A stretch of 64,000 nt of DNA from Zygnema cylindricum. Its lineage: Eukaryota; Streptophyta; Zygnematophyceae; Zygnematales; Zygnemataceae. The notes beneath the pieces are model-generated. The model searched no databases, was not told the DNA's origin, and was given only the letters and a program-made list of their open reading frames with translations. The position numbers and the translations under genes were made by a program. Positions 33,201-40,832 of this stretch are shown in pieces. The stretch spans positions 166,612 through 230,611 of the forward strand of contig JBBHKE010003144.1 in NCBI GenBank assembly GCA_037447655.1. The letters run 5' to 3'. The first letter of the stretch is position 1. Every line of letters starts with the position of its first letter.

Positions 33201-34850
33201 AGAATTTGGGTCTAAAATGACAAAAAACTTTCAAAAAAAATGCGAAAATTTGCAAGTAAAGTCAAAAAATTAATCCTTTCTTTTAAGATTCTTTAAAGTT
33301 GTTCTCGTGAATAAAACCCTCAAAAATTAAAAAACTGGCGTGCAAGAACGGATGTGACTTTAACATTTGACACAAAACGAAAAAACAAAAAACAACATTG
33401 ATTTTTCTTGAAGTTTCGAAGATTTGTAAGTAATAAAAATGAAGATGAAAAAAGTGAAAAATGAAGATTTTCAAGTAAAAAACGTGAAAAATGAAGATTT
33501 TCAAGTAAAACAAGTGAAAAAAAATGAAGTTTTTTACCAATCCGATGGCCAAAAAGGCCGCCGCCTCCATCACCCAAGAGAGAGGATTCCACATGTACCC
33601 TAGGAACTTGAGGATCTTACTTTCCTGCGGAGGGAGAGGGAGGGAGGGAGGAGGGAGGGGGAGAGAGGGGAGGGAGTGAAGGAGCGAGAGAGGAGAGAGA
33701 AAGAGGGGAGAGGGAGGGAGGGAGGGAGAGAGAGAGGAGTGGGAGAGGGGGAGGGGGAGGGGGAGAAAGAGAGAGAGTGAGAGAGGAGTGAGAGAGGGAG
33801 AGAGGTAGGAGGAGGGAGAGGGCGAGAGAGGGGGAGGGGAAGGGGGAGGCGGGGAGGGACAGAGAGGGGGAGGGGGAGAGTGGGAGGGAGAGAAAGGGAG
33901 AGGGGGAGAGTGGGAGGGAGAGAGAGGGGGGAGGGAGAAAAGGGGAGGGAGAGGGGAGAAGAGAGAGAGGGCGGGAGAGAGAGGAGAGGGAGAGGGGAAA
34001 AGATAGAGAGAGTGGCGAGAGAGAGAGGCGAGAGAGAGAGAGAGAAAGGAGAGAGAGTGAGGGAGAGAGAGAAAACATTAGCCAAAAAAAAAAAAACAGT
34101 TTAAAGTTTACAGTTTATTTAATATTTGTTGCTGAAAGAAATAAAATGTAAACTAGCTTTTAGACGAATAAAAATATATTTCTGAATTTGAAAGCAAAGT
34201 TGGGTGCAATAAAATGAAAAGAAAAAAATGAAGTTGAATCTTTAATGAAAAATGAAAATGTTAATTGGAATGATTGGTAAAATTCAATTGGAAAAATAAA
34301 TATTTTGAAAAATTCGGAAAAAACGTAAAATTCGATCATAAAGTTTTATTGCAAGAAAACTTGAAGCTCAAATTGGAAAAGAATGTCAATTTTAATCGGA
34401 AAAAACGTAAAGTTTAATAAGAAAATCAAGCAGTAAAGCGTAATTAAGCTAAAAAGATTAAAATGTAATTTAAAATGTAAATGTAAAAAAAATTCAAAAA
34501 AACGTTTAATCGAAAGTTGCAAAGTTCCAGTGAAACATTAACCAGAAAATGTAAACTGTTATTAATTTTAAGTAAAACGTGTACAGTTTAATTGAAAAAC
34601 TGAAAGTTTAATTATAAAAGGTAAAGCTTAATCAAAAAAGTAAACAAAAAAGGTATTTTTTAATCAAAAAAGGTAAAGTCTTATCTAAAAAGTAATGAAA
34701 AAAGGGTAAAATTTAATCAAAAAGATGGAGATTTTCTTACTCTATGTTCTGCTAATTTGTTGAATCCGTACAGTTTTATCTTCTAAAGCTCGGGAAAGTC
34801 CTCGCATCTTAATTGCGCGAAAACATCGGGGCGTTTAATAAAGAGATTTT
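21119..34850 (-). CDS. Plasma-membrane H+-ATPase (P3A), multi-exon; two regions disrupted
   Basis: The pump exports protons from the cytosol using ATP and energises the plasma membrane. Twelve exons between 33624 and 23029 have canonical GT-AG ends and read without interruption. They carry the A-domain TGES, phosphorylation motif [12 protein letters not shown], nucleotide-domain KGAPEQ, and P-domain MITGDQ and [16 protein letters not shown] final exon (21119-21296) adds [13 protein letters not shown] and a 40-residue tail without the land-plant YTV ending, so 14-3-3 regulation of the land-plant kind is not expected. Exons 2-10 are all multiples of three (phase-0 introns). The N-terminal exon contains an in-frame TAG, the M5-M6 exon is frameshifted, and the M7-M10 segment between 23029 and 21438 was not found. 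It may be a functional gene with mis-assembled bases or a young pseudogene. Confidence 0.8.
21372..21438 (-). CDS. H+-ATPase alternative last exon A (short C-terminus)
   Basis: Acceptor CTGCAG-like (ACTGC in plus sense), one base, then [21 protein letters not shown] and stop TAG (21372-21374). It is the upstream copy of a duplicated segment of about 142 bp; compare 21119-21296. Use of this exon would end the pump right after the membrane segment. Confidence 0.6.
22470..22760 (-). other. GC-richer island in the pump's expected M8-M10 interval
   Basis: The island stands out from the AT-rich intron. In minus-strand reading, [10 protein letters not shown] weakly recalls the family's QALIFVTRS segment, but frames are broken by stops and I could not define an exon. 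Confidence 0.2.
23029..23189 (-). CDS. H+-ATPase exon after M6 (M7)
   Basis: [20 protein letters not shown], then [19 protein letters not shown], between TTCCAG and GTAATT. It completes the split Gly of LNDG. The donor runs straight into an (ATTT)n-rich stretch (22921-23020). Confidence 0.92.
23655..23938 (-). pseudogene. H+-ATPase M5-M6 region, frameshifted
   Basis: After TGCAG (23939-23941) ATATACGCTACATCGACACC resembles IYAVSITIR with a base missing. After AAGCAG, 23723-23655 reads [14 protein letters not shown], matching GFMLLALIWKFDFPP, then needs a frame change to give ILND. The expected donor after AATGATG reads GA, not GT. This exon should carry the Asp of M6 needed for proton binding (Asp684 of Arabidopsis AHA2). 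A CU-rich tract separates the two pieces. Confidence 0.5.
23770..23912. repeat. GA-rich tract (CU-rich in pump RNA)
   Basis: Mixed GAGA/GGGA repeats inside the broken M5-M6 region. Open frames over it are artefacts. Confidence 0.85.
24115..24165. repeat. CT-rich tract directly after the exon 13 donor
   Basis: In RNA sense it is GA-rich and starts about 7 nt from the splice site at 24172. Confidence 0.8.
24172..24410 (-). CDS. H+-ATPase exon 13 (hinge, M5 start)
   Basis: [38 protein letters not shown] and [17 protein letters not shown], ending FQRMKNYT before GTGGGT. GDGVND coordinates Mg2+ in all P-type ATPases. Confidence 0.94.
24590..24975. repeat. Minisatellite-like TGTCCAATG repeats in intron 12
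   Basis: AATGTCCACTAATGTCCAAT-type units of about 9-11 bp recur more than 20 times with changes. Confidence 0.75.
25018..25092. repeat. (ATC)n microsatellite
   Basis: TCATCA runs just downstream (RNA sense) of the exon 12 donor. Confidence 0.85.
25109..25267 (-). CDS. H+-ATPase exon 12 (P domain)
   Basis: [20 protein letters not shown] and [14 protein letters not shown]. Acceptor AATAG, donor GTATGA. A (GAT)n run follows the donor within 15 bases. Confidence 0.93.
25722..25866 (-). CDS. H+-ATPase exon 11 (P domain start)
   Basis: 48 codons plus one base: [17 protein letters not shown] and LGVKVKMIT, ending in G before GTAAAA. The split Gly codon is completed by exon 12. Confidence 0.93.
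26675..26779 (-). CDS. H+-ATPase exon 10 (N domain end)
   Basis: 35 codons with [15 protein letters not shown], corresponding to the family's FAERGLRSLAVARQ-like stretch. Acceptor GTGCAG, donor GTAACA. Confidence 0.9.
27574..27696 (-). CDS. H+-ATPase exon 9 (nucleotide binding)
   Basis: 41 codons: [16 protein letters not shown], then [11 protein letters not shown], the ATP-pocket signature. The acceptor is AAAG; donor GTAATT. Confidence 0.93.
28056..28093 (-). repeat. Duplicate of exon 8 end plus 5' splice site
   Basis: In RNA sense AATGTTAAAGGATCCGAAAG is followed by AA and GTAAGAGAAAGG. It differs from the true exon end (28142-28179) only at GAC/GAT and still encodes MLKDPKE. Confidence 0.85.
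28157..28276 (-). CDS. H+-ATPase exon 8 (N domain)
   Basis: 40 codons with [18 protein letters not shown] and MLKDPKE before GTAAGA. The last approximately 22 exon bases plus the donor are copied 86 bp downstream in the intron (28056-28093). Confidence 0.92.
28564..28683 (-). CDS. H+-ATPase exon 7 (phosphorylation site)
   Basis: 40 codons with [20 protein letters not shown]. The Asp of DKTGT is the residue phosphorylated in each cycle. Donor GTATGT. Confidence 0.95.
28966..30060. repeat. 16-bp minisatellite, about 62 near-perfect copies, in intron 6
   Basis: The unit TTCTCTTTCCCTCCCC repeats without visible change from about 28970 to 29958, then passes into mixed CCCTCCCT/CTCCTT units up to the exon 6 donor. 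One strand is pure pyrimidine. Because 16 is not a multiple of 3, every frame stays open and gives 400-residue spurious proteins on both strands. Confidence 0.95.
30096..30302 (-). CDS. H+-ATPase exon 6 (M3-M4)
   Basis: 69 codons with [13 protein letters not shown] (M3) and [18 protein letters not shown] (M4, including the unwound P-x-x-x-P part of the transport site). Donor GTACGA. The 16-bp minisatellite begins shortly after the donor. Confidence 0.93.
30773..30952 (-). CDS. H+-ATPase exon 5 (A domain, TGES)
   Basis: 60 codons beginning [23 protein letters not shown] is the dephosphorylation loop. [15 protein letters not shown] and FFGKAANLV follow. Donor GTAAAA. Confidence 0.93.
31095..31345. 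repeat. CT-rich tract after the exon 4 donor
   Basis: Irregular CCCTCC/CTCC sequence; GA-rich in pump RNA, beginning about 40 nt after the 5' splice site at 31384. Confidence 0.8.
31384..31518 (-). CDS. H+-ATPase exon 4 (A domain)
   Basis: 45 codons: [19 protein letters not shown], then [19 protein letters not shown], between GACAG and GTGCAA. Confidence 0.93.
31730..31960. repeat. Degenerate GATGGAATTT repeat in intron 3
   Basis: Units of 10-11 bp (GATGGAATT, GGTGGAATTT, GACGGAATTT) recur about 18 times. Confidence 0.75.
32528..32665 (-). CDS. H+-ATPase exon 3 (M2)
   Basis: 46 codons ending at [21 protein letters not shown], then [18 protein letters not shown], the M2 segment and start of the A domain. 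A pyrimidine-rich tract of about 390 nt abuts the acceptor. Confidence 0.92.
32678..33055. repeat. GA-rich tract upstream of exon 3 acceptor
   Basis: GGGAGGGAGA-type sequence; in RNA sense a very long polypyrimidine tract ending at the 3' splice site at 32665. All open frames over it are artefacts. Confidence 0.9.
33538..33624 (-). CDS. H+-ATPase exon 2 (M1)
   Basis: 29 codons between CGCAG and GTAAAA, including [18 protein letters not shown], the near-invariant M1 segment of plant-type pumps. A 450-bp pyrimidine-rich (in RNA sense) tract lies directly upstream of the acceptor. Confidence 0.9.
33628..34075. repeat. GA-rich tract upstream of exon 2 acceptor
   Basis: As above: RNA-sense CU-rich, adjoining the acceptor at 33624. 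Confidence 0.9.
34741..34850 (-). pseudogene. H+-ATPase N-terminal exon, interrupted
   Basis: The reading [11 protein letters not shown] matches the family's EVFQQLKC-like start, and [11 protein letters not shown] matches its FGPNKLEEK-like end before the GTAAGA donor. Between them the frame holds TAG (34783-34785). The alternative frame there gives GLSRALEDK, which fits the family, so two compensating indels or a small deletion are likely. No start codon is identified. Confidence 0.6.
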
Positions 34851-34959
34851 TTTGATAAAGAACAGAGGTTGACAAGAGAGGCGTTTTACAAAACAAAAAC
34901 AAAGTGAAATAAGCTATCTCACCAAATTGATGGACTCTCCTTTCTCAAACTGTCCTGCT

Positions 34960-35285
34960 TCTGGCTCCTCTGCCATCTCTCTCTCTCTCTCTCTCCCTTT
35001 CTGCCCTTTCTCTAACTTTTCCCTCTCTCCTCCTTACCTTTACCTTCCCTCCCTCACGCCCTCGCTTCCTTCTTCTCCTTCCCTTCTGTTCTCACCTTCT
35101 CTCTCCTTTATCTCTCCCTCTCTCCCTCACACTTCTTCTCTCCTCCTTTGACTGAATCTTCTCTCTCTCTCCTCTCTCTCTATATCCCTCCCTTTCCTTG
35201 CACCTCTTTCTCCCTCTTCTCTATCTCTCTTTCTCCCCTTCTCTCTCTCTCTCTCCCTGTTCTCTCTCTCTCCTTCCTACCAATG
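34960..35285. repeat. CT-rich region 5' of the pump gene
   Basis: CTCTCTCT and CCCTCT runs. It could lie in the promoter or 5' UTR of the pump. Confidence 0.75.
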
Positions 35286-35365
35286 CCTCCCTTTTAAACC
35301 ATTATCAATTTTCAAAATCCTTATTCCGAATCTGAATAAGACAAAGAAAGAAAAAGGAAACCCAC

Positions 35366-35713
35366 TTCGGGCAGCTAAAATTTTTCCAGCACTCGAGGGA
35401 AAAAAAAACCCAAAAAAAATCTTTACTTCTCTTCTCTCGGTTATGTAAGGGGGGAGAAGAGTGGGAGAGAGATAGAAAAACGCGATAGGGACTGTACTTT
35501 CTTCACAGAAGGAGAGAGAGTGAGAGAGTGTGACAATGTTTTTTTTTTTTTAATTCGTCTTACTTATTTTTTTCGTATAAATATCATTTGAGTTTCGCAC
35601 GTGCGAAAAAGAGTCAGTCCTATCCGTGTACGTTTTGTTTTTTTTTTTTCAATTCCGAAGCTGTAGGTAGAACAGACAGACTTTGAAACGTTTTTTTTTA
35701 GCTGCCCGAATTT
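35366..35713. mobile_element. Possible small inverted-repeat element
   Basis: TTCGGGCAGCTAAAA (about 35366) recurs inverted as TTTTTAGCTGCCCGAA (about 35696-35711). No clear target duplication is visible, and the terminal match is short. Confidence 0.4.
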
Positions 35714-36334
35714 TGACCGCAGGCGTCTGGACTTCTCCTGATTGGTTTAAAATTTCTGACGTGTCGACACCCGCTAGGACCATTCCGCTTCATCTGCTAG
35801 ACGACAATTTTTCATTCGACAAAATGAAGATTTGCGTCCGAAAATCTCGGCGGAGAGGTGGAAATGTCGGTGGAGGAGCGCAAGGTTACGGGTGCTACGT
35901 GGCCAGCTAGAACATGTCGGTGCATCTGACCAATACTATAGCTCAAACAAAATGAATATGCTTGCGTGGCAGCATTTTATTCGACCGCAATTATTTGAGA
36001 GGCGGAGTGTTCCAAGAACATGTTTATTGATGTACAAAAACAGCATATTCGTACCGAAGTCGTACTTTTAGAATCGTACCTTCCCACCGGGACGCGCCAG
36101 TTAATATTTCCCGTACATTAAATGTTTTTTTTTGTACAGTAACTGGAAACAAATATTCAGCAGCTTACTATCGGGGTCGTCCCAATAAATGAATTTGCTC
36201 ATACGTGGCAGTACCACGCAGGCTTCAGATTACATTGTGTTACCTTTAACGGCTCCGATCTTGAAATCGATCGCTTGGTAAAGCGTATAGTACGGTTTAG
36301 TGGAGTGCTATCGTACTATGTAGAGCTATTTCTT

Positions 36335-36470
36335 TTATTTCGTACAGATGCAAAAGGTTGGGAGAGCATAAAGCTTCCTAGGACGGCAGGCAAACCGCTG
36401 AATGCTCTGGTTCGGGATTCTGATGGATTCCGCGTCCACTCTAGAAGATAACATATTGCTTTTTCTACGC
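36335..36470. repeat. Dispersed repeat R (copy 1)
   Basis: It shares TTCGTACAGATGCAAAAGGT, GCTCTGGTTCGGGATTCTGA and TGGATTCCGCGTCCACTCT with 43665-43803. Confidence 0.8.
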
Positions 36471-36505
36471 GTACACCACGAATCGTTATTAGTGTCAGTC
36501 ACTAA

Positions 36506-37156
36506 GGGCGTGTCCCCATGTGTTCAAGCAAGGGTTCTTTTCCGTCGTTTACACGGAAAATGGTACTTCCTACTTGAAAATATTACGCCGTACGAAAAAT
36601 GGGCAAAAACTCAAATACATTTTGCGTCATCTTGGAACTTGAAAGGTAAGGCGATTTGGCAGTATTATCTTCGCGACCCACTTCCACCTCATCTTCACAC
36701 TTGCACTGGAATGAAATAGCGACCTGCTTTTAATCAAAATACTACCATATTGACGAATAGAAAGCCTGGGTTGCACGCGTCAAAAGTTTTCATTTGTTTT
36801 TTTGCAGTTGGGAGAATACACGAAAAAAAAAATTGTTTGTCCGTTTGCTTATGTCGTTCACGTGTGGGCGTCAACAAATGACAGTTGGCGTGGACAATTG
36901 TCCCAGTATGTCAGGAGCTCTTTGCGGCGTACAAATGTCAGCAGTTTGTTCCGAGATCGTTGGCGTCTACAAATGTCAGCAGTTTGTTGGCGTCTACAGG
37001 TGTCGTAGTATTGGCGACGTGTACAACTGCCACATATTGAAAATAATGAATGCGCAAGTAACGATTGACATAGGCACACTTTGAAAAGTACACTGAAAAA
37101 TCAGCGCTAAATTCCAAAATAACGTTTCAAAATATCGGTTACATGGGGACACGCCC
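36506..37156. mobile_element. Harbinger-like element (GGGCGTGTCCCC type)
   Basis: Perfect 16-bp inverted ends GGGCGTGTCCCCATGT / ACATGGGGACACGCCC with TAA on both sides (36503-36505, 37157-37159). Inside, GTTGGCGTCTACAAATGTCA-like units repeat about three times (36865-37030). No transposase frame is seen. Confidence 0.8.
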
Positions 37157-37159
37157 TAA

Positions 37160-37850
37160 GGCTTGTTCTCCATTAGGCGGTCCTAGTAAACATGCGAATA
37201 CGTCTATTTCTAGTGTTTACTGGCACGGCCTTCCATTATGTCGTGCCATTAGACATCGTTTCTCAATTATGATTGGCGCAACGTAGGCTGGTTTTCAGAT
37301 TCTTAAAATCTATAAATATACTTCAAGCTGAAAATTTGTACGTAATATTTGTACGGGTGGAGGAAGTTAATGACTCGTACAAAAATTTTGCGACCAGATT
37401 TTAATTTTGAAATTGAAAATCAAAATTTCGGAAGGGAATGTCAAAAAGGCGCCGCAAACTTTTAAGGTTGGCGGATGTCAAAAGGAACGTGCGAAGATTT
37501 TTCGGTCGCCCTTCATACACCGTGGTCGAAGGCACATGACGTGTAAGACGTGTTCGATTCACATTGCCTGTTCGTGATGGATTTTTTTTCTAATTTTCAG
37601 ATGTACCAATGGTACGCGTCCAGTGTGAAGAAACTCTCCTCCCGAGGAGAGTCTCTTCACACTGGACGATGTGCATGATTGCTTCGCGAATCTAAAAAAG
37701 TGAAAAATCCATGGTCGACATTTATGCCTATAATATTCGAGCCATCCAGTAGACATGTTTCGTCTGACAAAAATAAAATGGTACAAATCTGTACGAAATC
37801 GTACAGTGTCCATTAAACAACCCCACTTTTCCTCTAATGGAAGTTCACCC
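37160..37850. mobile_element. Harbinger-like element (family H, copy 2)
   Basis: It begins GGCTTGTTCTCCATTAG; the reverse complement of its right end is GGGTGAACTTCCATTAG. TAA flanks both sides, and the left TAA is also the right flank of the preceding element. Its right half (reverse complement) resembles the left half of copy 3, including TTCGCGAAGCA.TC. It contains the hairpin at 37618-37667. Confidence 0.7.
37618..37667. repeat. Near-perfect hairpin (24-bp arms, 2-nt loop)
   Basis: Left arm starts GTCCAGTGTGAAGAAAC; the right arm pairs at 23 of 24 positions. The centre reads CTCCTCCCGAGGAG. Confidence 0.9.
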
Positions 37851-38045
37851 TAATTTGGGTTCTTAAAATTTTATTTTTTTTCCGCAATTAGCATACATGA
37901 TTTCGAAAATAAATTAGCAACGCTATTTAAGGATGTGGACCATGATCTGCCACGTCTCTCGCACTAAATTATAATCAATAACACTTTTATTTTTTTACGC
38001 TATTTAAACTTTGACACTAATAACGATTCACGATGTAGTGATTAA

Positions 38046-38783
38046 GGGTGGCGTTCCATCAGACGAAAAGTGAGGTTGTTTACAAAAATCCTGGCCACTC
38101 CGTACTACGCCGTACCTCTTATTTTGTTTTTATCCGCGAACAACATTAAAAAGAATCTTGCCATTATTCTCCAAAGGTATGGGAGGTAACAATGATCGTT
38201 CGATGTTTTTTCGCGAAGCATTCGCTTCAAAAGTTTGTGTAAATGGTGATGTACCTTGAGGAGGTACATCACCATTTACAAAAATATTTGAGCGGCGACA
38301 CGTTGGATAATGAACATACGTGTCAAAATGGCAACCAACGAAAATAAAAAAAAATCGCACATGATATATACATTTAGAAATCCAACTGAAATCTCAAAAG
38401 TAATCTCGTAATGAGCTTTCGTCGCGTTGTTTTTGTTACCAACCATTTGTTACACTATTTGTGGGAGCGCTCATTCGTTGCGCGAAAAAATAGAAACCCT
38501 AAAAAAATGAGTTGAAATCTGACAAGCGTTTGCAAAGTGTACAAATATTGTGTGGTACGATGACGTGGTTCGCTCATACATGGTATGCAAATGAAAATTT
38601 CGAGTTGAAGTTGGTTGGTGTAAAAACTATTTGACGATTTTCAATACAAGATCTTATCTTGCGTGGTACCACTCAATTTTGAGCACGTGGATTACACACT
38701 CTGCACGAAATAACATCGTTCAAAATGTAGCATCCTGTAATGTTGGTCGTACAACTACATAAAACCCTGGTGGAACGCCACCC
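38046..38783. mobile_element. Harbinger-like element (family H, copy 3)
   Basis: Inverted ends GGGTGGCGTTCCATCAG and GGGTGGCGTTCCACCAG with TAA duplication (38043-38045, 38784-38786). It aligns end to end with the reverse complement of 4691-5433 (shared TCTTGCCA, GGGAGGTAAC, GCGACACGTTGGA, ACCAACGAAAAT). Confidence 0.8.
38238..38280. repeat. Perfect hairpin (18-19 bp arms)
   Basis: TGTAAATGGTGATGTACC pairs exactly with GGTACATCACCATTTACA around the loop TTGAGGA. Confidence 0.95.
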
Positions 38784-38879
38784 TAATTCGGGTACCTTTT
38801 TTAAAAAATTTCAAATAGAATTATCCATACTGTTTAAAAAAAACCCTAATTCCTAATGAGAGTAAACGATTTCTTTGAA

Positions 38880-39130
38880 AATTTCCAAATTCCCAATTAG
38901 CGTTAATAACGGTAATTATTCCTATACGCTAAAAAAATCCCATTCTAATAACGATTCAAGGTGTACAGTACACCGCCCATCGTTGTTAGCCTGGTAGGGT
39001 TAATAGTAATAATTCGGTCGAGACTTTTTTTGGCCAAAAATCATAAAATAGTGTTGACATCTCTATTAAAAGGCGTGAACTACACCGCCAATCGCTATTA
39101 GATTAAAGGAATAAATAGCGTAAAAAAAAA
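38880..39130. repeat. MITE fragments with CACCGCCCATCG / CACCGCCAATCG ends
   Basis: TACACCGCCCATCGTTGTTAG (about 38979, related to the copies at 47825 and 49000) and CTACACCGCCAATCG (about 39080) are TA-bounded MITE ends. No complete element could be delimited. Confidence 0.5.
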
Positions 39131-39617
39131 TAGTGTTATTAACTCTAATTGGGAAAAAAAAATCCAGAAAAAGCATACTAATTAATCACCAACTCTAATT
39201 TGCGTTTTTTCGAATAATAAATTTCCGCCGTATTAATGTCTACATCAATATATGGATCCGTACAAAATTTGACAATTCGTACGTTAAAATCTGAATGTTC
39301 GAGTTTGCGTCTCTTTTTCCAGTGCACATTCACATGCGTGCACAATTACATTAAATGACTTTTTGTACATTTGTATTTCAAAAAGTACATTTTGGCACGG
39401 AAAAAACTGTCCGTACACCACACTATAAACATTGCGCTGTCCTTCCATTATTAATGCTAATTAAAAAAAGAACCCTAAAAGGCGTAAAGGAAAAAATAGA
39501 GTTGTGGATTGTATTTCGAGTTTTTTTTGTTTTTTAAAGGGCACCGAGTTAGCGTTATTACTCTAATAGTGATTGGCGGTGTACTGTATATCTGTCACGT
39601 CTCCATAAAGAGAACTA

Positions 39618-39815
39618 CACCTTGAATCGTTATTATCGTATAGAAATTATTAGTGTAAATAAAAAATAGTGTCATTCATTCTAATTTAGTGTCATGAGAC
39701 GTGGCAGATTGTGGTCCACGCCCTGAAATAGTGTAATTTATGATATTTAAGGTATCAATGTCAAAATTTTAGGGTGCCGATATAACGTACATAAGGCTAA
39801 TAACGATTCACGGTG
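39618..39815. mobile_element. TA-flanked MITE, family M1 (198 bp)
   Basis: Ends CACCTTGAATCGTTATTA and TAATAACGATTCACGGTG between TA dinucleotides. The interior matches 61357-61552 (GAGACGTGG, GGTGCCGATATA, GTACATAAGGCTAATAACG). Confidence 0.85.
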
Positions 39816-39968
39816 TAGTAAATACTTGATGTATAACGATGTATAAGTAATTTGACACAAATTAGATCTGTCTCACATTAAGGTACAGGAAGAAATTGTA
39901 TTATACTATTATTCATTCAATACTAGGTTTAAGGGTCGTACTTTATGGGATCTTAATAGTGTTGCTAA

Positions 39969-40832
39969 CATAGTTGTTCATAGCGATTAGTGCTAACGTT
40001 TCAATCGCGACGAATTATACGTAATGAACGCATTGAACCTTTTGAACAAATCGTAAAAAATCGTTAATGAATTTTCACCCGTACAATTCCGTACAATTAA
40101 AACAAAAATAAATTTACATATAGCGCAGTTTGTAAGTTTTGCGTTAAATGAGCGCAAAAGTATTATAAATATTTAAATAAATATGACACTACTTGTAACC
40201 ATAGAAATTCTTTATCAACTGGTAGCGTAGTGAAGCTAAACTTTGCCAGAACTTAGTCGCACCCAGGTTCAAACGTCCGCAAGGGCACAATTTTATCAAA
40301 TTCCGTGAGTCCGCAGCCTTCACGCGCTTCCACTCCTCTCCTCGATTTCTGGGCATGGTTTCTTCTGTCGAAGTATGGAAGAGAGGATAGTAAAAAGCTT
40401 GGGAGGGAGGAGGGTAGGATATAGGGAGGCAGCTTCCTTGCGGTTTCGTTTTCAATATTTCATGGCGGCTTCTTTCAAATTTTTTTGAAAAAGAAGCCCG
40501 TACAATCTTCAAACTTACCGCGCGAAAATAGTGTGACGTTTCAGCGTCTCTTTTCGAAAATGTCCGTACATTTTTGATGAAGAGACGTACAAGTTTCGTG
40601 ATATTTCTGTCCAGTTCAATGAACAGAGAGTACCAATAACTACGACGTATCTTTTCCTCTAATTCCGTACATTCCCGTAAAAAGCCGTACATATTACGGG
40701 AAATATTGTTCTTTCCCCGTAAATTTTCAGTTTCAGTTTACAGTAGACGTTTTCTTACGATTTTCAAAATCGTCACGAATTATACGTTTCAATCGTAAAA
40801 TTTGAAAAAATCGCGCGATTTGAACAACACTG
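39969..40832. mobile_element. hAT-type non-autonomous element (864 bp) with exact 8-bp target duplication
   Basis: GTTGCTAA lies on both sides (39961-39968, 40833-40840) and occurs once in the empty homologous site near 49222. Ends are CATAGTTGTTCA and, as reverse complement, CAGTGTTGTTCA, with related ATTATACGT phrases further in. The 8-bp duplication is diagnostic for hAT. Inside is a 167-codon minus-strand frame (40189-40692) of unknown nature and a tRNA-like piece. Confidence 0.85.
40211..40285 (+). repeat. tRNA-like sequence inside the hAT-type element
   Basis: ACTGGTAGCGTAGTGAAGC resembles an A box and CCCAGGTTCAAACGTCC a B box, about 30 nt apart. No full cloverleaf is evident. Confidence 0.4.

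Noticed and set aside
32507-34104. Arg/Glu/Gly-rich and Ser/Leu/Pro-rich open frames
   Set aside because: Products of GA/CT tracts inside pump introns.
36402-36719. 105-codon frame starting MLWFGILMDSAST
   Set aside because: It straddles the boundary between dispersed repeat R and a Harbinger-like element and is not conserved in the other copy of R, so it is a chance frame.
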